From contig CAYJEV010000043.1 in assembly GCA_964369265.1 (NCBI GenBank), positions 1-14,683 of the forward strand: a stretch of DNA of 14,683 nt. Direction: 5' to 3'. Position numbers and translations under genes: made by a program. Under the pieces are notes generated by a model that saw only the letters and a list, made by a program, of their open reading frames with translations, did no database searches and was not told the origin of the DNA. Below are positions 1-7,172 of the stretch, in pieces (position 1 is the stretch's first letter; each line of letters opens with the position of its first letter). Source of the DNA: DAMCAP01 sp964369265. GTDB lineage: Bacteria; Bacillota; Clostridia; Oscillospirales; Ruminococcaceae.

Positions 1-300
1 TAATTTTTTAGGGATATGTTTATTTCCCAAAGATAGATAGGTTATTCCGCCAACAAGCGGTAGCGAAAGAGTTAGGATTATCCAAGGAATTTTGTAGGAA
101 GGATTATCCTTTTTATTCATTAGGTAAAGCACAACTCCTGTGCTTAACAGCTGCAAAGCATAGTTAATAATAAACGCTTCATTAGATAGATATAAGATTA
201 GCATCAAGTAAAATAAACACTGAACTAATATTGATACTCCAATTATTGCTGCCCTTCCAAATAGTTTGCTTAATAGTGTTGTTGTTTTTCGTTTGCCCAT
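1..300 (-). CDS. cls: Cardiolipin synthase, N-terminal part (cut by window edge)
   Basis: Translating the minus strand from the ATG at 300-298 gives 100 residues with no stop before the window edge, so the gene is partial. The reading has a basic N-terminus (MGKRKTTT) and three hydrophobic segments at about residues 17-38, 43-61 and 71-91. The last is the PLD-nuclease N-terminal (PLDc_N) signature, read here as SYKIPWIILTLSLPLVGGIT, followed by YLSLGN. This membrane anchor is typical of Cls enzymes, which join two phosphatidylglycerol molecules into cardiolipin at the membrane. The two catalytic HKD motifs would lie beyond the window and cannot be checked. A good ribosome binding site (AAAGGAAAGG) sits upstream of the start. 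The gene is divergent from the HD-domain gene at 472. PLDc_N also occurs in a few small membrane proteins, so the full identity is likely rather than certain. Confidence 0.82.
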   Translation of the reverse strand, partial: MGKRKTTTLLSKLFGRAAIIGVSILVQCLFYLMLILYLSNEAFIINYALQLLSTGVVLYLMNKKDNPSYKIPWIILTLSLPLVGGITYLSLGNKHIPKKL

Positions 301-339
301 AATTATGACCTTTCCTTTCTAGCAAGTCAAGCAGATAAT

Positions 340-369
340 ATAATAGTATTATACCACTCACTCTGTCAA
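340..369 (-). promoter_or_regulatory. Promoter for the cardiolipin synthase gene
   Basis: On the minus strand a perfect -35 box TTGACA (364-369) is followed after 18 bases by TATTAT (340-345). An alternative -10, TATAAT with an upstream TG (extended -10, TGGTATAAT), lies at 348-353, but it is only 10 bases from the same -35. Either way a sigma-A type start about 40 bases upstream of the ATG at 300 is well supported. Confidence 0.55.
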
Positions 370-412
370 CGTATAATTAATACATTTTTTACATTTTATC
401 TTCGATAAAGTA

Positions 413-421
413 TGTTATAAT
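413..421 (+). promoter_or_regulatory. Extended -10 promoter for the HD-domain gene
   Basis: TGTTATAAT is an extended -10 element (TGnTATAAT). No convincing -35 box lies 16-18 bases upstream, as is usual for extended -10 promoters. The transcript would have a leader of about 45 bases with AGAGGT just before the ATG at 472. Confidence 0.5.
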
Positions 422-471
422 AAGCATATGATTATAATTAAATTTTAACATAAAGAAAGAGGTAAAGTCAA

Positions 472-1131
472 ATGATAACTAGTAGTGATATAATAAATAA
501 TAAAGATATACGAACATATATTCAAGCTGCTGACAGAGCATTAGAGATTATTGGCTACACAGAGCACTCCTATCCCCACACTGTTACAACTGCTATGACT
601 GCGCACGAAGTCCTTATAGAGCTTGGATATGATGAGAGAACAGCGGATTTAGCAAAAATTGCTGGCTATATGCACGATATTGGAAACTTAATCAATCGCT
701 ATGACCACGCTCATAGCTCTGCTATTATGTCTTTTAAAATACTAACCGATCTTGGAATGCCAACTGACGAAATTGTAAGGATAGTTTCAGCAATTGGCAA
801 CCATGATGAGCAAACAGCAAATCCAATTAGCGAAATAACAGCAGCTTTAATCTTAGCTGATAAAAGCGATGTTAGACGCTCAAGAGTCCGAGGAACTGAT
901 CTCTCCGAATTTGATATACACGACAGAGTTAACTATTCTGTTTTAAGCGCCGATCTTGAAGTTATAAAAGATGAAAAGCTAATTAGGCTTGTTCTTAGCA
1001 TTGATGAGAGTATCTGCACAGCCTTAGATTATTTTGGTATTTATATCGAAAGAATGCAGCTTTGTCGACGTGCTGCCTCATTTTTAGGTTGCACATTTAA
1101 AATTATCATCAATGGCACTGATTTATCATAG
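472..1131 (+). CDS. HD-domain metal-dependent phosphohydrolase
   Basis: A 219-residue soluble protein with the HD-superfamily metal-binding pattern: H36, the paired H68-D69 in YMHDIGN, H111-D112 in GNHDE, and a late D130 in LADKSDVRRSR. Together these give the H...HD...D set that binds one or two divalent metals and hydrolyses phosphate esters or nucleotides. The substrate cannot be read from the sequence. There are no membrane segments or signal peptide. The start is supported by AGAGGT a few bases upstream of the ATG and by the extended -10 promoter at 413-421. The gene stands alone, divergent from cls and about 100 bases ahead of the secreted-protein gene, which has its own likely promoter, so it is probably monocistronic. 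The last 40 residues, with two cysteines, show no domain I recognise. Confidence 0.8.
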   Translation: MITSSDIINNKDIRTYIQAADRALEIIGYTEHSYPHTVTTAMTAHEVLIELGYDERTADLAKIAGYMHDIGNLINRYDHAHSSAIMSFKILTDLGMPTDEIVRIVSAIGNHDEQTANPISEITAALILADKSDVRRSRVRGTDLSEFDIHDRVNYSVLSADLEVIKDEKLIRLVLSIDESICTALDYFGIYIERMQLCRRAASFLGCTFKIIINGTDLS

Positions 1132-1172
1132 GTCTGATAGCATTTGAAGATATAACTCTTGCCCTCCCCCTA

Positions 1173-1201
1173 TTGTATTTAATCCATCAATAAAGTATAA
1201 T
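1173..1201 (+). promoter_or_regulatory. Probable promoter for the secreted-protein gene
   Basis: TATAAT at 1196-1201 has a weak TTGTAT -35 box (1173-1178) 17 bases upstream. It lies 28 bases before the TTG start at 1230, and AGGAG at 1217-1221 serves as ribosome binding site. Confidence 0.45.
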
Positions 1202-1229
1202 AAAAGCAAAGAATTTAGGAGTTGATAAA

Positions 1230-2183
1230 TTGAAAAAAATATTATTGTCTATCTTTAGCGTTTTTATACTTTTAGCGCCATTTAAAGCCCTTGCATCTGA
1301 AATAATTGCTGATGATGCTTCAAGTTTGCCGATTGTCGGAGAAAATTTTTATCTTTCGGAATCAGGTAGTGTTCCATACCTTATTGAAAATGACAATGGT
1401 TTAGTCGAAAAGCCTTTCTCGCAGAATAGTGTGCTGTATATCGAAATTGTTGGTGCAACTTTATCTTATGAACTATCAGGATTTAGAAGCTTTATTGAAT
1501 GGGACGAGCTGCTTGATGCACCTATCTACCCTTCCATTGAGTATATTGAGGTTTTTGATGAAGATAAAATAACTTCTTTGGGTTATAAATTTGTGGTTGC
1601 TTTTAAGTTTATAGAGCTTGAAATAACTGACTCATACGCTACTTATAAGGGAGAAATAACTGTTGGCAAAAGGGTAATTCAAGATATTCATTATCAGCCT
1701 TTTGAGATTACTGTTTTAAACAGCAACATCTCCACTTCTACTCAGCTATATGTTTATGATCAGCATTCTCCTATTTTCAAAGCATCAGAACATACTGGGG
1801 AAGTGGGAATGCAGTTTGGTTCTAGCTTATCATTATACTTTATGTGTAACGATATGTGGGATGTTGATTTAAGCTTTTTAACAACGCCTAACAGTCTAGT
1901 AATCTTTACAAATCCTGATATCGAAATGAACTTCTTTAATTTTAGGTCAAAACCTGTGTTTAACGAAAAAGTGACTCTTATCATTCCCGCTTCTAGTGGA
2001 GAATTTATTTATCAGATTATTGGTGATGATATCATACTTTTAAAGACACAGTATGATAAAGATAGAGATGCGTATGTTTATGAAACTTATGCCTTGGGAA
2101 GTTATGTTGCAACTGATGAAATGCTAAGTGTAACTAACCTTTCTCATCTAAAGAAAAACCCTCAAACTTCTGCTTATGCATAA
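1230..2183 (+). CDS. Secreted/cell-surface protein with signal peptide and C-terminal NPQTS motif, apparently truncated
   Basis: A 317-residue protein read from a TTG codon. The start is fixed by AGGAG eight bases upstream and by the signal peptide that begins there: MKK, a hydrophobic core at about residues 4-18, and an ALA-S type cleavage site near residue 22. The mature part is acidic and beta-rich, with no catalytic motif I recognise. Its end resembles the tail of clostridial surface proteins in which an LGSYV-(I/A)-(S/T)-D-x-x-L segment is followed by NPxT(G/S) and then a membrane helix with a basic end. Here LGSYVATDEML is followed by KKNPQTSAYA and a TAA stop, so the helix and basic tail are missing. 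I see no such helix in the next bases, so the protein may be released rather than anchored. Function unknown. Confidence 0.7.
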   Translation: MKKILLSIFSVFILLAPFKALASEIIADDASSLPIVGENFYLSESGSVPYLIENDNGLVEKPFSQNSVLYIEIVGATLSYELSGFRSFIEWDELLDAPIYPSIEYIEVFDEDKITSLGYKFVVAFKFIELEITDSYATYKGEITVGKRVIQDIHYQPFEITVLNSNISTSTQLYVYDQHSPIFKASEHTGEVGMQFGSSLSLYFMCNDMWDVDLSFLTTPNSLVIFTNPDIEMNFFNFRSKPVFNEKVTLIIPASSGEFIYQIIGDDIILLKTQYDKDRDAYVYETYALGSYVATDEMLSVTNLSHLKKNPQTSAYA

Positions 2184-2193
2184 AACCATGTAT

Positions 2194-2284
2194 AAAAAGT
2201 GATGTGAAATTTGTACAGCTTCCCTATCTTTAGATTTTTAGATCTAACTTTTGAGGGTTGGTACATTGGCTCACATCACTTTTT
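2194..2284. repeat. 91-base palindromic element: bidirectional terminator or MITE-like/structured RNA
   Basis: AAAAAGTGATGTGA (2194-2207) and TCACATCACTTTTT (2271-2284) are a perfect 14-base inverted repeat. Inside it, TGTAC (2212-2216) pairs with GTACA (2261-2265), CCCT (2222-2225) with AGGG (2254-2257), and TTAGAT (2230-2235) with ATCTAA (2242-2247) around a six-base loop. The whole folds as one long interrupted hairpin. It lies between two convergent genes, with an A-run at one end and a T-run at the other, so it can end transcription from both sides. The large, itself base-paired interior is unusual for a simple terminator and fits a small palindromic repeat element or a structured RNA. 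No target-site duplication is obvious. Confidence 0.65.
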
Positions 2285-2289
2285 TCATT

Positions 2290-3045
2290 TTAAATATTAA
2301 GTTTTAATTCATGTATAACAGAGTTTAAAAATGTTTCTTCGGTTATGTTTTTATAATACTCAAGTGTAACATCTTTGAGCTTATCTAAGCTAAGCTCTTC
2401 TTTTGATGTAATATGATAAGTTTTTAAAGGCTCATTTTTATTACTAATATTAAGCTCTATAGTAAACCCTTTTTTGCTATTGCTAACAAGCAAATATCCA
2501 TCATGAGATGTTAGCTTTAACCAGCTCAATGTCCCATCATTTAGAAAATCTATTAATCCGCCTACTTTACTATAAGGCATATCTAAAACATTTTGATTTG
2601 TCGACATCTCAATATTAATAGCCCTGTGCAGTTTTTCTGATGGAGTATTCCCATTTGCCATATCTAAAGCAATTTTATAAAATGTATACACATTATCAAC
2701 CGAGCCATTACAAATTCTTTTATACACCTTTGTTATTGGCGATATAACATTAGTGTCGCTGCTCTTTAAAACATGCATTTCACCGTCAAAATGCCAACTA
2801 AAACCAAGCTTCGTTAAACCATTTCTAAGCATAGTTTCGCCAATGTACACCCCATAATGCTCCGCAAAGCTCCAAAGCTGTTCTGGTTGCTGCTTTAGAG
2901 TGTCTATATATTTATGAATGTATTCCATTATAATTTCAACATCTCTCACACTTTCCTCTGTGTAATCAAGCGTTTCAATGCCAAGTTGTTTTGCGTGGGC
3001 AACAGCGCCACTAGCAACCTCACTATAGTTAAATTCCATATTCAC
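2290..3045 (-). CDS. Protein of unknown function (251 aa), last gene of the SDR/serine-hydrolase operon
   Basis: A soluble protein without signal peptide or membrane segments. The N-terminal two thirds contain a pattern (residues about 60-130) of WSFAEHYGVYIGE, then FSWHFDG, then ISPITKVYKRI, then DNVYTFYKIA. This recalls the small DUF3806-like group of uncharacterised proteins, but I would not assign it firmly. The C-terminal part (about 165-251) looks like a separate alpha/beta domain. The first codon may be GTG (3043-3045), which overlaps the TAG of the upstream serine-hydrolase gene by one base, or the ATG two codons later. An AGAAGG ribosome binding site suits either. The overlap implies translational coupling and a functional link with the upstream gene. 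Function unknown. Confidence 0.6.
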   Translation of the reverse strand: MNMEFNYSEVASGAVAHAKQLGIETLDYTEESVRDVEIIMEYIHKYIDTLKQQPEQLWSFAEHYGVYIGETMLRNGLTKLGFSWHFDGEMHVLKSSDTNVISPITKVYKRICNGSVDNVYTFYKIALDMANGNTPSEKLHRAINIEMSTNQNVLDMPYSKVGGLIDFLNDGTLSWLKLTSHDGYLLVSNSKKGFTIELNISNKNEPLKTYHITSKEELSLDKLKDVTLEYYKNITEETFLNSVIHELKLNI

Positions 3046-4427
3046 TATACCTTCTTTATAATTCTTCCGCCAAATCTAACAGCCCAAACCTCGCACTTTT
3101 TATTCATCATCAGATATATTTCTGAATAACTTAGTTTAATTTTCGCCTGTAATAGGTTTGGTAAAACAGCCTTAGTTTCAAATTCTTCGCCTAAAATAGA
3201 AACAACAGCTCTCCCATCTCTTTCTGATATTTCAATCTCATGCCCTTCATCTGAGCAGTATTTTCCTATAGCAGATTTGCGTATGCCTTCGTCCAGTTTA
3301 ATTGCAGCAAGCGGTTCAGGCATTTTCGGTGACAATCCGACAATCCATCTCATAGCGCTATCGGCAATTAGTGATACAGGCACTGCCGTTGTATTACACA
3401 GCACAATAACACCTACCTCAAGCTCTGGTGACCATATAAACTGAGATGACACTCCTGTTAAACTTCCACCATGCCCTATAGTTGTAACTGGCCCTACATG
3501 GTTTGTTGAAATCCCATATCCATAATATTGCTGATGGCGATAGTAAGCACGAGGCTTAACCATCTCATAAATAGAGCTTTCGGAAATGATCTCATTTTCA
3601 GTTAAGCCTTTTTTTATATACATCCTAACATACTTTTCTAAGTCAGCTATTGTTGATTTAACAGCACCAGCCCCCATGAGAGCATAGGCGTTATCGTGAT
3701 AATCTTTCTCTGCTGAAAGCTTACCATTTCTATGAGTATACTGCATTGTAGCATTATCATCATTGTTTACAGATATAAACTCCATTGTTGTTCTGTCCAT
3801 GCTAAGAGGATTTAAAATATTTTTGTTTACATATTCTGCAAAAGAGCTTTCTCCACCATATAAATGCACTATCTCTGAAAGCAAGCCATAACCATCATTG
3901 CAATAGCTTAAAAACTCACCAGGCTCGCCTAGCCTTTCTTGCTTTGCTAGCTTGTCAAGTATTACCTCAACGCCCCTCTTAGCAAGGTCCTCACTATAAG
4001 CTAGATCGTTATTAGCATCTGAAGTTAAAGACAGCTCCTCTGAAATCTTAGAAGCAGTTGTTCTTGAAACAGGATAATAGCCCCCAGAATGGCAAAGAAA
4101 ATGTTCGATAGTAACTCTATCATCTGGAAAACCTTTTATATACATGGAAACAGGATTTTTAATATTTATTATTCCTTTTTCTTGAAGCTGCATAATTGAT
4201 AGCGCAACAAAAGATTTTGAAATTGATGCTATTCCAAACCTTGTATTTTCATCAATTTTAAGCTTCTCTTCTGCATTTTTATAACCAAAGAAGTTTCTAT
4301 ATAAAGTTTTGTCTTTTCCAATTATAGAAACAGCCACACCCTGAGCTTCATAGCCTCTCATTATATCCCAAACTAAAGTTTCAAAATCTGCCCTTTTAGA
4401 ATTATCTTTTATGTTGCTATAAATCAT
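3045..4427 (-). CDS. Beta-lactamase-family (class C/PBP4*-like) serine hydrolase
   Basis: A 460-residue member of the serine beta-lactamase/penicillin-binding-like superfamily. All three active-site motifs are visible: S68-x-x-K71 in ASISKSF (nucleophile and base), Y175-C-N177 in LSYCNDGYG, and H319-G-G321 in IGHGGSLTG, the usual HxG variant of K-T/S-G. The C-terminal 110 residues form an extra domain often found on such esterase/peptidase-like members. No signal peptide or membrane segment is present, so the enzyme is predicted cytoplasmic. That argues against a cell-wall or antibiotic-hydrolysing role and for an esterase, amidase or peptidase acting on a small molecule. GGAGA seven to eight bases upstream supports the ATG at 4427. 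The gap to the dehydrogenase upstream is 10 bases, and its stop overlaps the next gene by one base, so the three genes are co-transcribed. Substrate unknown. Confidence 0.85.
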   Translation of the reverse strand: MIYSNIKDNSKRADFETLVWDIMRGYEAQGVAVSIIGKDKTLYRNFFGYKNAEEKLKIDENTRFGIASISKSFVALSIMQLQEKGIINIKNPVSMYIKGFPDDRVTIEHFLCHSGGYYPVSRTTASKISEELSLTSDANNDLAYSEDLAKRGVEVILDKLAKQERLGEPGEFLSYCNDGYGLLSEIVHLYGGESSFAEYVNKNILNPLSMDRTTMEFISVNNDDNATMQYTHRNGKLSAEKDYHDNAYALMGAGAVKSTIADLEKYVRMYIKKGLTENEIISESSIYEMVKPRAYYRHQQYYGYGISTNHVGPVTTIGHGGSLTGVSSQFIWSPELEVGVIVLCNTTAVPVSLIADSAMRWIVGLSPKMPEPLAAIKLDEGIRKSAIGKYCSDEGHEIEISERDGRAVVSILGEEFETKAVLPNLLQAKIKLSYSEIYLMMNKKCEVWAVRFGGRIIKKV

Positions 4428-4437
4428 TTCTTATCTC

Positions 4438-5151
4438 CTATTCCCAAATCATTTTCTTAACTGAACCGCCATCTAAAACAATATTTTCGCCATTTATAAA
4501 ATCGCTTTCTGCTTTTGATAAAAATAAACATAAATTAACCGCATCTTGAGGTTTTCCAACTCTATTTATTGGTATTTCATGTTTGCTAGCCTCATTTACT
4601 TCTTGATAGTCCTCGCCTGTATGTATCCAGCCTGGACTAACTGCATTTACTGTTATGTTTTTGCCTGAAAGGGATATCGCAAGCGAAGCTGTTAATGACA
4701 CTATACCGCCCTTGCTCGCTCCATAAGCCTCTCAGCCTGCTTCATTTTGAAGCCATCTAGTGGAAGAGAAGTTTATTATTCTGCCAAACTCTCTGCCTTC
4801 ATTAGCTTTTATAAACTGTTGAGCTGTGTAAAAGCTGCCACAAAGATTAACATTGATTACTCTAGCAAATTCCTCAGGCGTTATCTCTGTTACATCCTTG
4901 CTAAACTTGCTAATTGCGCCATTATTAATAAGCACATCAACCCCACCATATTTTAAAATAACATCCTCAAACACCTTGCTAACTGCCATACTATCGCTAA
5001 TGTCAGCAATATATAGTTCAGCACCTGCTGGAAGTGCTCTATGCTCTGTTATGTCAATGCCAACAACCTTATACCCTGCACCTTGATAACCTGAAACCAA
5101 ATGATACCCAATTCCGCCTGTCGCGCCTGTTATTACACAAACTTTTCCCAT
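4438..5151 (-). pseudogene. Short-chain dehydrogenase/reductase interrupted by one in-frame TGA
   Basis: The reading frame is continuous from 5151 to 4438 except for a TGA at 4732-4734. Before it are the NAD(P)-binding TGATGGIG motif, DI near residue 55, an NNGA variant of the NNAG motif and the catalytic serine region INFSST. Directly after it come EAYGASKGG, carrying the catalytic Tyr (codon 143) and Lys (codon 147), then SPGWI and a normal C-terminal LDGG. The TGA sits where relatives are expected to have Trp (EAGWEAYGASK), so a single TGG-to-TGA change explains it. The ATG at 5151 is preferred over the ATG at 5163 because GGAGGT, the ribosome binding site, lies between them. Without readthrough the product lacks the catalytic Tyr-Lys pair. 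A GTG at 4701 could restart translation but would give only the C-terminal 87 residues. It may be a recent pseudogene, a sequencing error or a recoded codon. Confidence 0.8.
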
Positions 5152-5193
5152 AATTACCTCCATTTTTGTTATAGATAAGCACTAATTATTCTC

Positions 5194-5222
5194 ATTATAA
5201 CCTATTTTTAACAAGGTTGCAA
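5194..5222 (-). promoter_or_regulatory. Promoter of the SDR-serine hydrolase operon
   Basis: On the minus strand TTGCAA (5217-5222) and TATAAT (5194-5199) are separated by exactly 17 bases. It lies about 45 bases upstream of the dehydrogenase start and is divergent from the marR promoter, whose -35 box begins 8 bases away. Confidence 0.65.
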
Positions 5223-5229
5223 TATAGAC

Positions 5230-5258
5230 TTGACAATAGTATGATTTCGTACTATAAT
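5230..5258 (+). promoter_or_regulatory. Sigma-A promoter of the marR-MATE operon
   Basis: Perfect TTGACA (5230-5235) and TATAAT (5253-5258) with a 17-base spacer. The spacer is occupied almost entirely by an inverted repeat (5238-5253), placing a repressor site directly on the polymerase binding region. Confidence 0.85.
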
Positions 5259-5288
5259 ATAACAGCGCAATAAGTCCGATTTCATACT
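5238..5288 (+). promoter_or_regulatory. Two operator-like 16-base sites, probable MarR binding sites
   Basis: AGTATGATTTCGTACT (5238-5253) and AGTCCGATTTCATACT (5273-5288) match at 13 of 16 positions, lie 35 bases apart and have AGT/ACT ends in inverted orientation. The first is in the -35/-10 spacer. The second lies in the early leader just before the ribosome binding site AAAGGGG. Because the marR gene follows at once, autorepression by its product is the natural inference. Confidence 0.6.
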
Positions 5289-5304
5289 AAAGGGGAATTT
5301 TTTA

Positions 5305-5769
5305 ATGAACATTAAGCAACAAAATGATAGATTAAATGAGCTTTTTAATGTAGAGCAGAAAGTATATGCTGATTATGCCCTTGCTTGTGGGGTATCTGAA
5401 ACAATATTGTGGGTACTGCTTGTGATGGCTGATACTAATAAGCATTTTATAACACAAGCCGAATTATCTTCAAAGCTTCATATTAGCAAGCAAACTATCA
5501 ATTCAGCGGTTAAAAGCTTAGTTAATATGCAGTTTGCAGAAATGATTGTATCTAAACAAAACAAGAAAATTAAAGAAATTCATTTAACTAACAAAGGAAA
5601 AGCTTTTTTTGATAAGCATATTACTAAACTAATTGATGCTGAGCTAAGCTCTTTATCAGATTTAGAAGAAAATGAAAGAGAAGTATTTATTAAATTAAGC
5701 CAAACGCGAATTTACAGCCTTCGCACAAAAGTCGAGGCTTTGATTAAAAATCAAGAGGAAGAGGCATAA
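5305..5769 (+). CDS. MarR-family transcriptional regulator
   Basis: A 154-residue winged-helix protein of typical MarR length. The helix-turn-helix is at about residues 50-82 (ITQAELSSKLHISKQTINSA, then VKSLVNMQ), with the Ser-Lys-Gln-Thr recognition helix of the family. The wing follows, with a basic stretch (SKQNKKIKEIHLT) leading into the TNKGKAFF segment. Long N- and C-terminal helices would form the dimer interface. The ATG has AAAGGGG about nine bases upstream. Its stop is two bases from the MATE pump start, so the two are one operon. Two repeated operator-like sites overlap the promoter. The likely role is a repressor of its own operon that is relieved by a ligand exported by the pump; the ligand is not known. 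Confidence 0.88.
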   Translation: MNIKQQNDRLNELFNVEQKVYADYALACGVSETILWVLLVMADTNKHFITQAELSSKLHISKQTINSAVKSLVNMQFAEMIVSKQNKKIKEIHLTNKGKAFFDKHITKLIDAELSSLSDLEENEREVFIKLSQTRIYSLRTKVEALIKNQEEEA

Positions 5770-5771
5770 AC

Positions 5772-7106
5772 ATGCAGATTAAATTATCCGATCACTTTAA
5801 CTATAAAAAACTTATTGTATTCACAGTTCCTTCTGTCATAATGATGATAGTAACCTCAGTTTATGGAGTCATTGATGGTATTTTTGTTTCAAATTTTGTT
5901 GGCAAAAATGCTTTCTCTTCATTAAACTTAACCATACCATTTATTATGATTATAAGTGCTTTTGGCTTTATGCTTGGTACTGGCGGAGCAGCTTTAGTTG
6001 GCAAATCCTTAGGAGAGGAAAACAAAGATGAGGCTAATAACATATTTTCGCTAATTATATCCTCTATTGCCGTTTTAGGAACTTTGCTCGGTATCATTAG
6101 CATAATATATATCGAACCTATTGCTTTAATGCTAGGGGCAACGCCAGAGCTTCTGCAGGACTGTATAACATATGGCGTTATTATGCTTGCAGTTATGCCT
6201 TTCTTTATGCTCCAAGTAGCATTTCAGGTATTTGCAGTTGTTGCTAACAAACCTTCTATGGGTTTGCATCTTTCAATTGCATCTGGCATAATAAATGTTG
6301 GTCTTGACTATTTATTCATTTATGAGTTTCAAATGGGTATAGCAGGCGCTGGATATGCAACAGCTATCAGCCAAGTTGTTGGTGGTGTCATTCCTTTGTT
6401 TTATTTCAAGTCAAAGAAAAATAACAGCAACTTAAAGTTAGTTAAACCAAAATGGAGCAATGCGGTCATGCTTAATTCTTGCAGCAATGGTTCTTCTGAA
6501 ATGATGAATAATATCGCCCTATCTTTTGTTAGCATACTTTATAATCTTGAACTTATGAAGATGTTTGGCGCTAATGGTGTATCTGCTTATGGTGTCATTA
6601 TGTATGTATCATTTATATTTGCATCTATCTTTATAGGGTATACTATAGGATTTTCGCCAATTGTTGCTTATAATTATGGCTCAGGAAATAATTTTGAGTT
6701 GAAGAGTGTTTTAAAAAAGAGTGCGATATTAGTAACAACTGTTTCTATTATTATGACAGCTTTAAGTGTTGTGTATGCAACACCAATGAGTGGTGTGTTT
6801 GTTGGATATGATAAAGAGCTATTAGAACTAACAGTTAAAGCTTTCTCACTATATTCTATCTCCTTTCTTTTCAATGGACTTAATATATTTGCTTCTGCCT
6901 TTTTTACATCTCTAAGCAATGGCAAAGTATCTGCATTCATTTCTTTTATGAGAACTTTTGCACTGCAATCAGTTATGTTATATCTCCTACCTGTTATTTT
7001 GGGGGGAGATGGCATTTGGCTGGCTGTTGTTGTCTCAGAATTTGTAACTCTTATTATATCAATATTGCTATTTATCGCAAACAATAAATACTATAATTAC
7101 TATTAA
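5772..7106 (+). CDS. MATE-family multidrug/cation efflux transporter
   Basis: A 444-residue integral membrane protein with about 12 hydrophobic segments in two homologous halves, as usual for the MATE (MepA/DinF/NorM) family. Family landmarks include SVYGVIDGIFVSNFVG in the first helices, GFMLGTGGAALVGKSLGE near residues 60-80, and IGFSPIVAYNYGSG opening the second half. Such pumps export cationic drugs or metabolites in exchange for Na+ or H+. The start follows the marR stop by two bases, so expression is coupled to the regulator. The substrate cannot be inferred. A hairpin terminator (7134-7168) lies just downstream. Confidence 0.9.
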   Translation: MQIKLSDHFNYKKLIVFTVPSVIMMIVTSVYGVIDGIFVSNFVGKNAFSSLNLTIPFIMIISAFGFMLGTGGAALVGKSLGEENKDEANNIFSLIISSIAVLGTLLGIISIIYIEPIALMLGATPELLQDCITYGVIMLAVMPFFMLQVAFQVFAVVANKPSMGLHLSIASGIINVGLDYLFIYEFQMGIAGAGYATAISQVVGGVIPLFYFKSKKNNSNLKLVKPKWSNAVMLNSCSNGSSEMMNNIALSFVSILYNLELMKMFGANGVSAYGVIMYVSFIFASIFIGYTIGFSPIVAYNYGSGNNFELKSVLKKSAILVTTVSIIMTALSVVYATPMSGVFVGYDKELLELTVKAFSLYSISFLFNGLNIFASAFFTSLSNGKVSAFISFMRTFALQSVMLYLLPVILGGDGIWLAVVVSEFVTLIISILLFIANNKYYNYY

Positions 7107-7133
7107 ATATAGTATTTTATTAGTTACAAAATA

Positions 7134-7168
7134 AAAACCTTCTAATCATTTATTGACTAGAAGGTTTT
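7134..7168. terminator. Bidirectional hairpin terminator between MATE and pilin genes
   Basis: AAAACCTTCTA (7134-7144) pairs with TAGAAGGTTTT (7158-7168), giving an 11-base stem with a 13-base loop. On the minus strand the stem runs into TTTTTATTTT, a good T-tract for the pilin gene. On the plus strand the tail is the weaker TTTTAATTTT after the MATE gene. Confidence 0.8.
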
Positions 7169-7172
7169 AATT

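Noticed and set aside
372..377. TATAAT on the plus strand as a second promoter for the HD gene
   Set aside because: No -35 box at 16-18 bases upstream and no TG extension; likely chance in AT-rich DNA.
4438..4701. Separate 87-residue dehydrogenase-like gene starting at GTG 4701
   Set aside because: It is in the same frame as the upstream half, and the codons between the TGA and the GTG read EAYGASKGGI, the conserved SDR active site. It is the distal half of one gene.
4732..4734. Selenocysteine or full UGA=Trp genetic code
   Set aside because: SDR enzymes have no selenocysteine at this place. About 30 Trp in the window are TGG and all other genes have normal lengths under the standard bacterial code, unlike UGA=Trp organisms where TGA predominates.
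5151..5163. Upstream ATG (5163) as start of the dehydrogenase
   Set aside because: The GGAGGT ribosome binding site lies after this ATG, so the ATG at 5151 is the fitting start and MGKVCVITG the normal SDR N-terminus.
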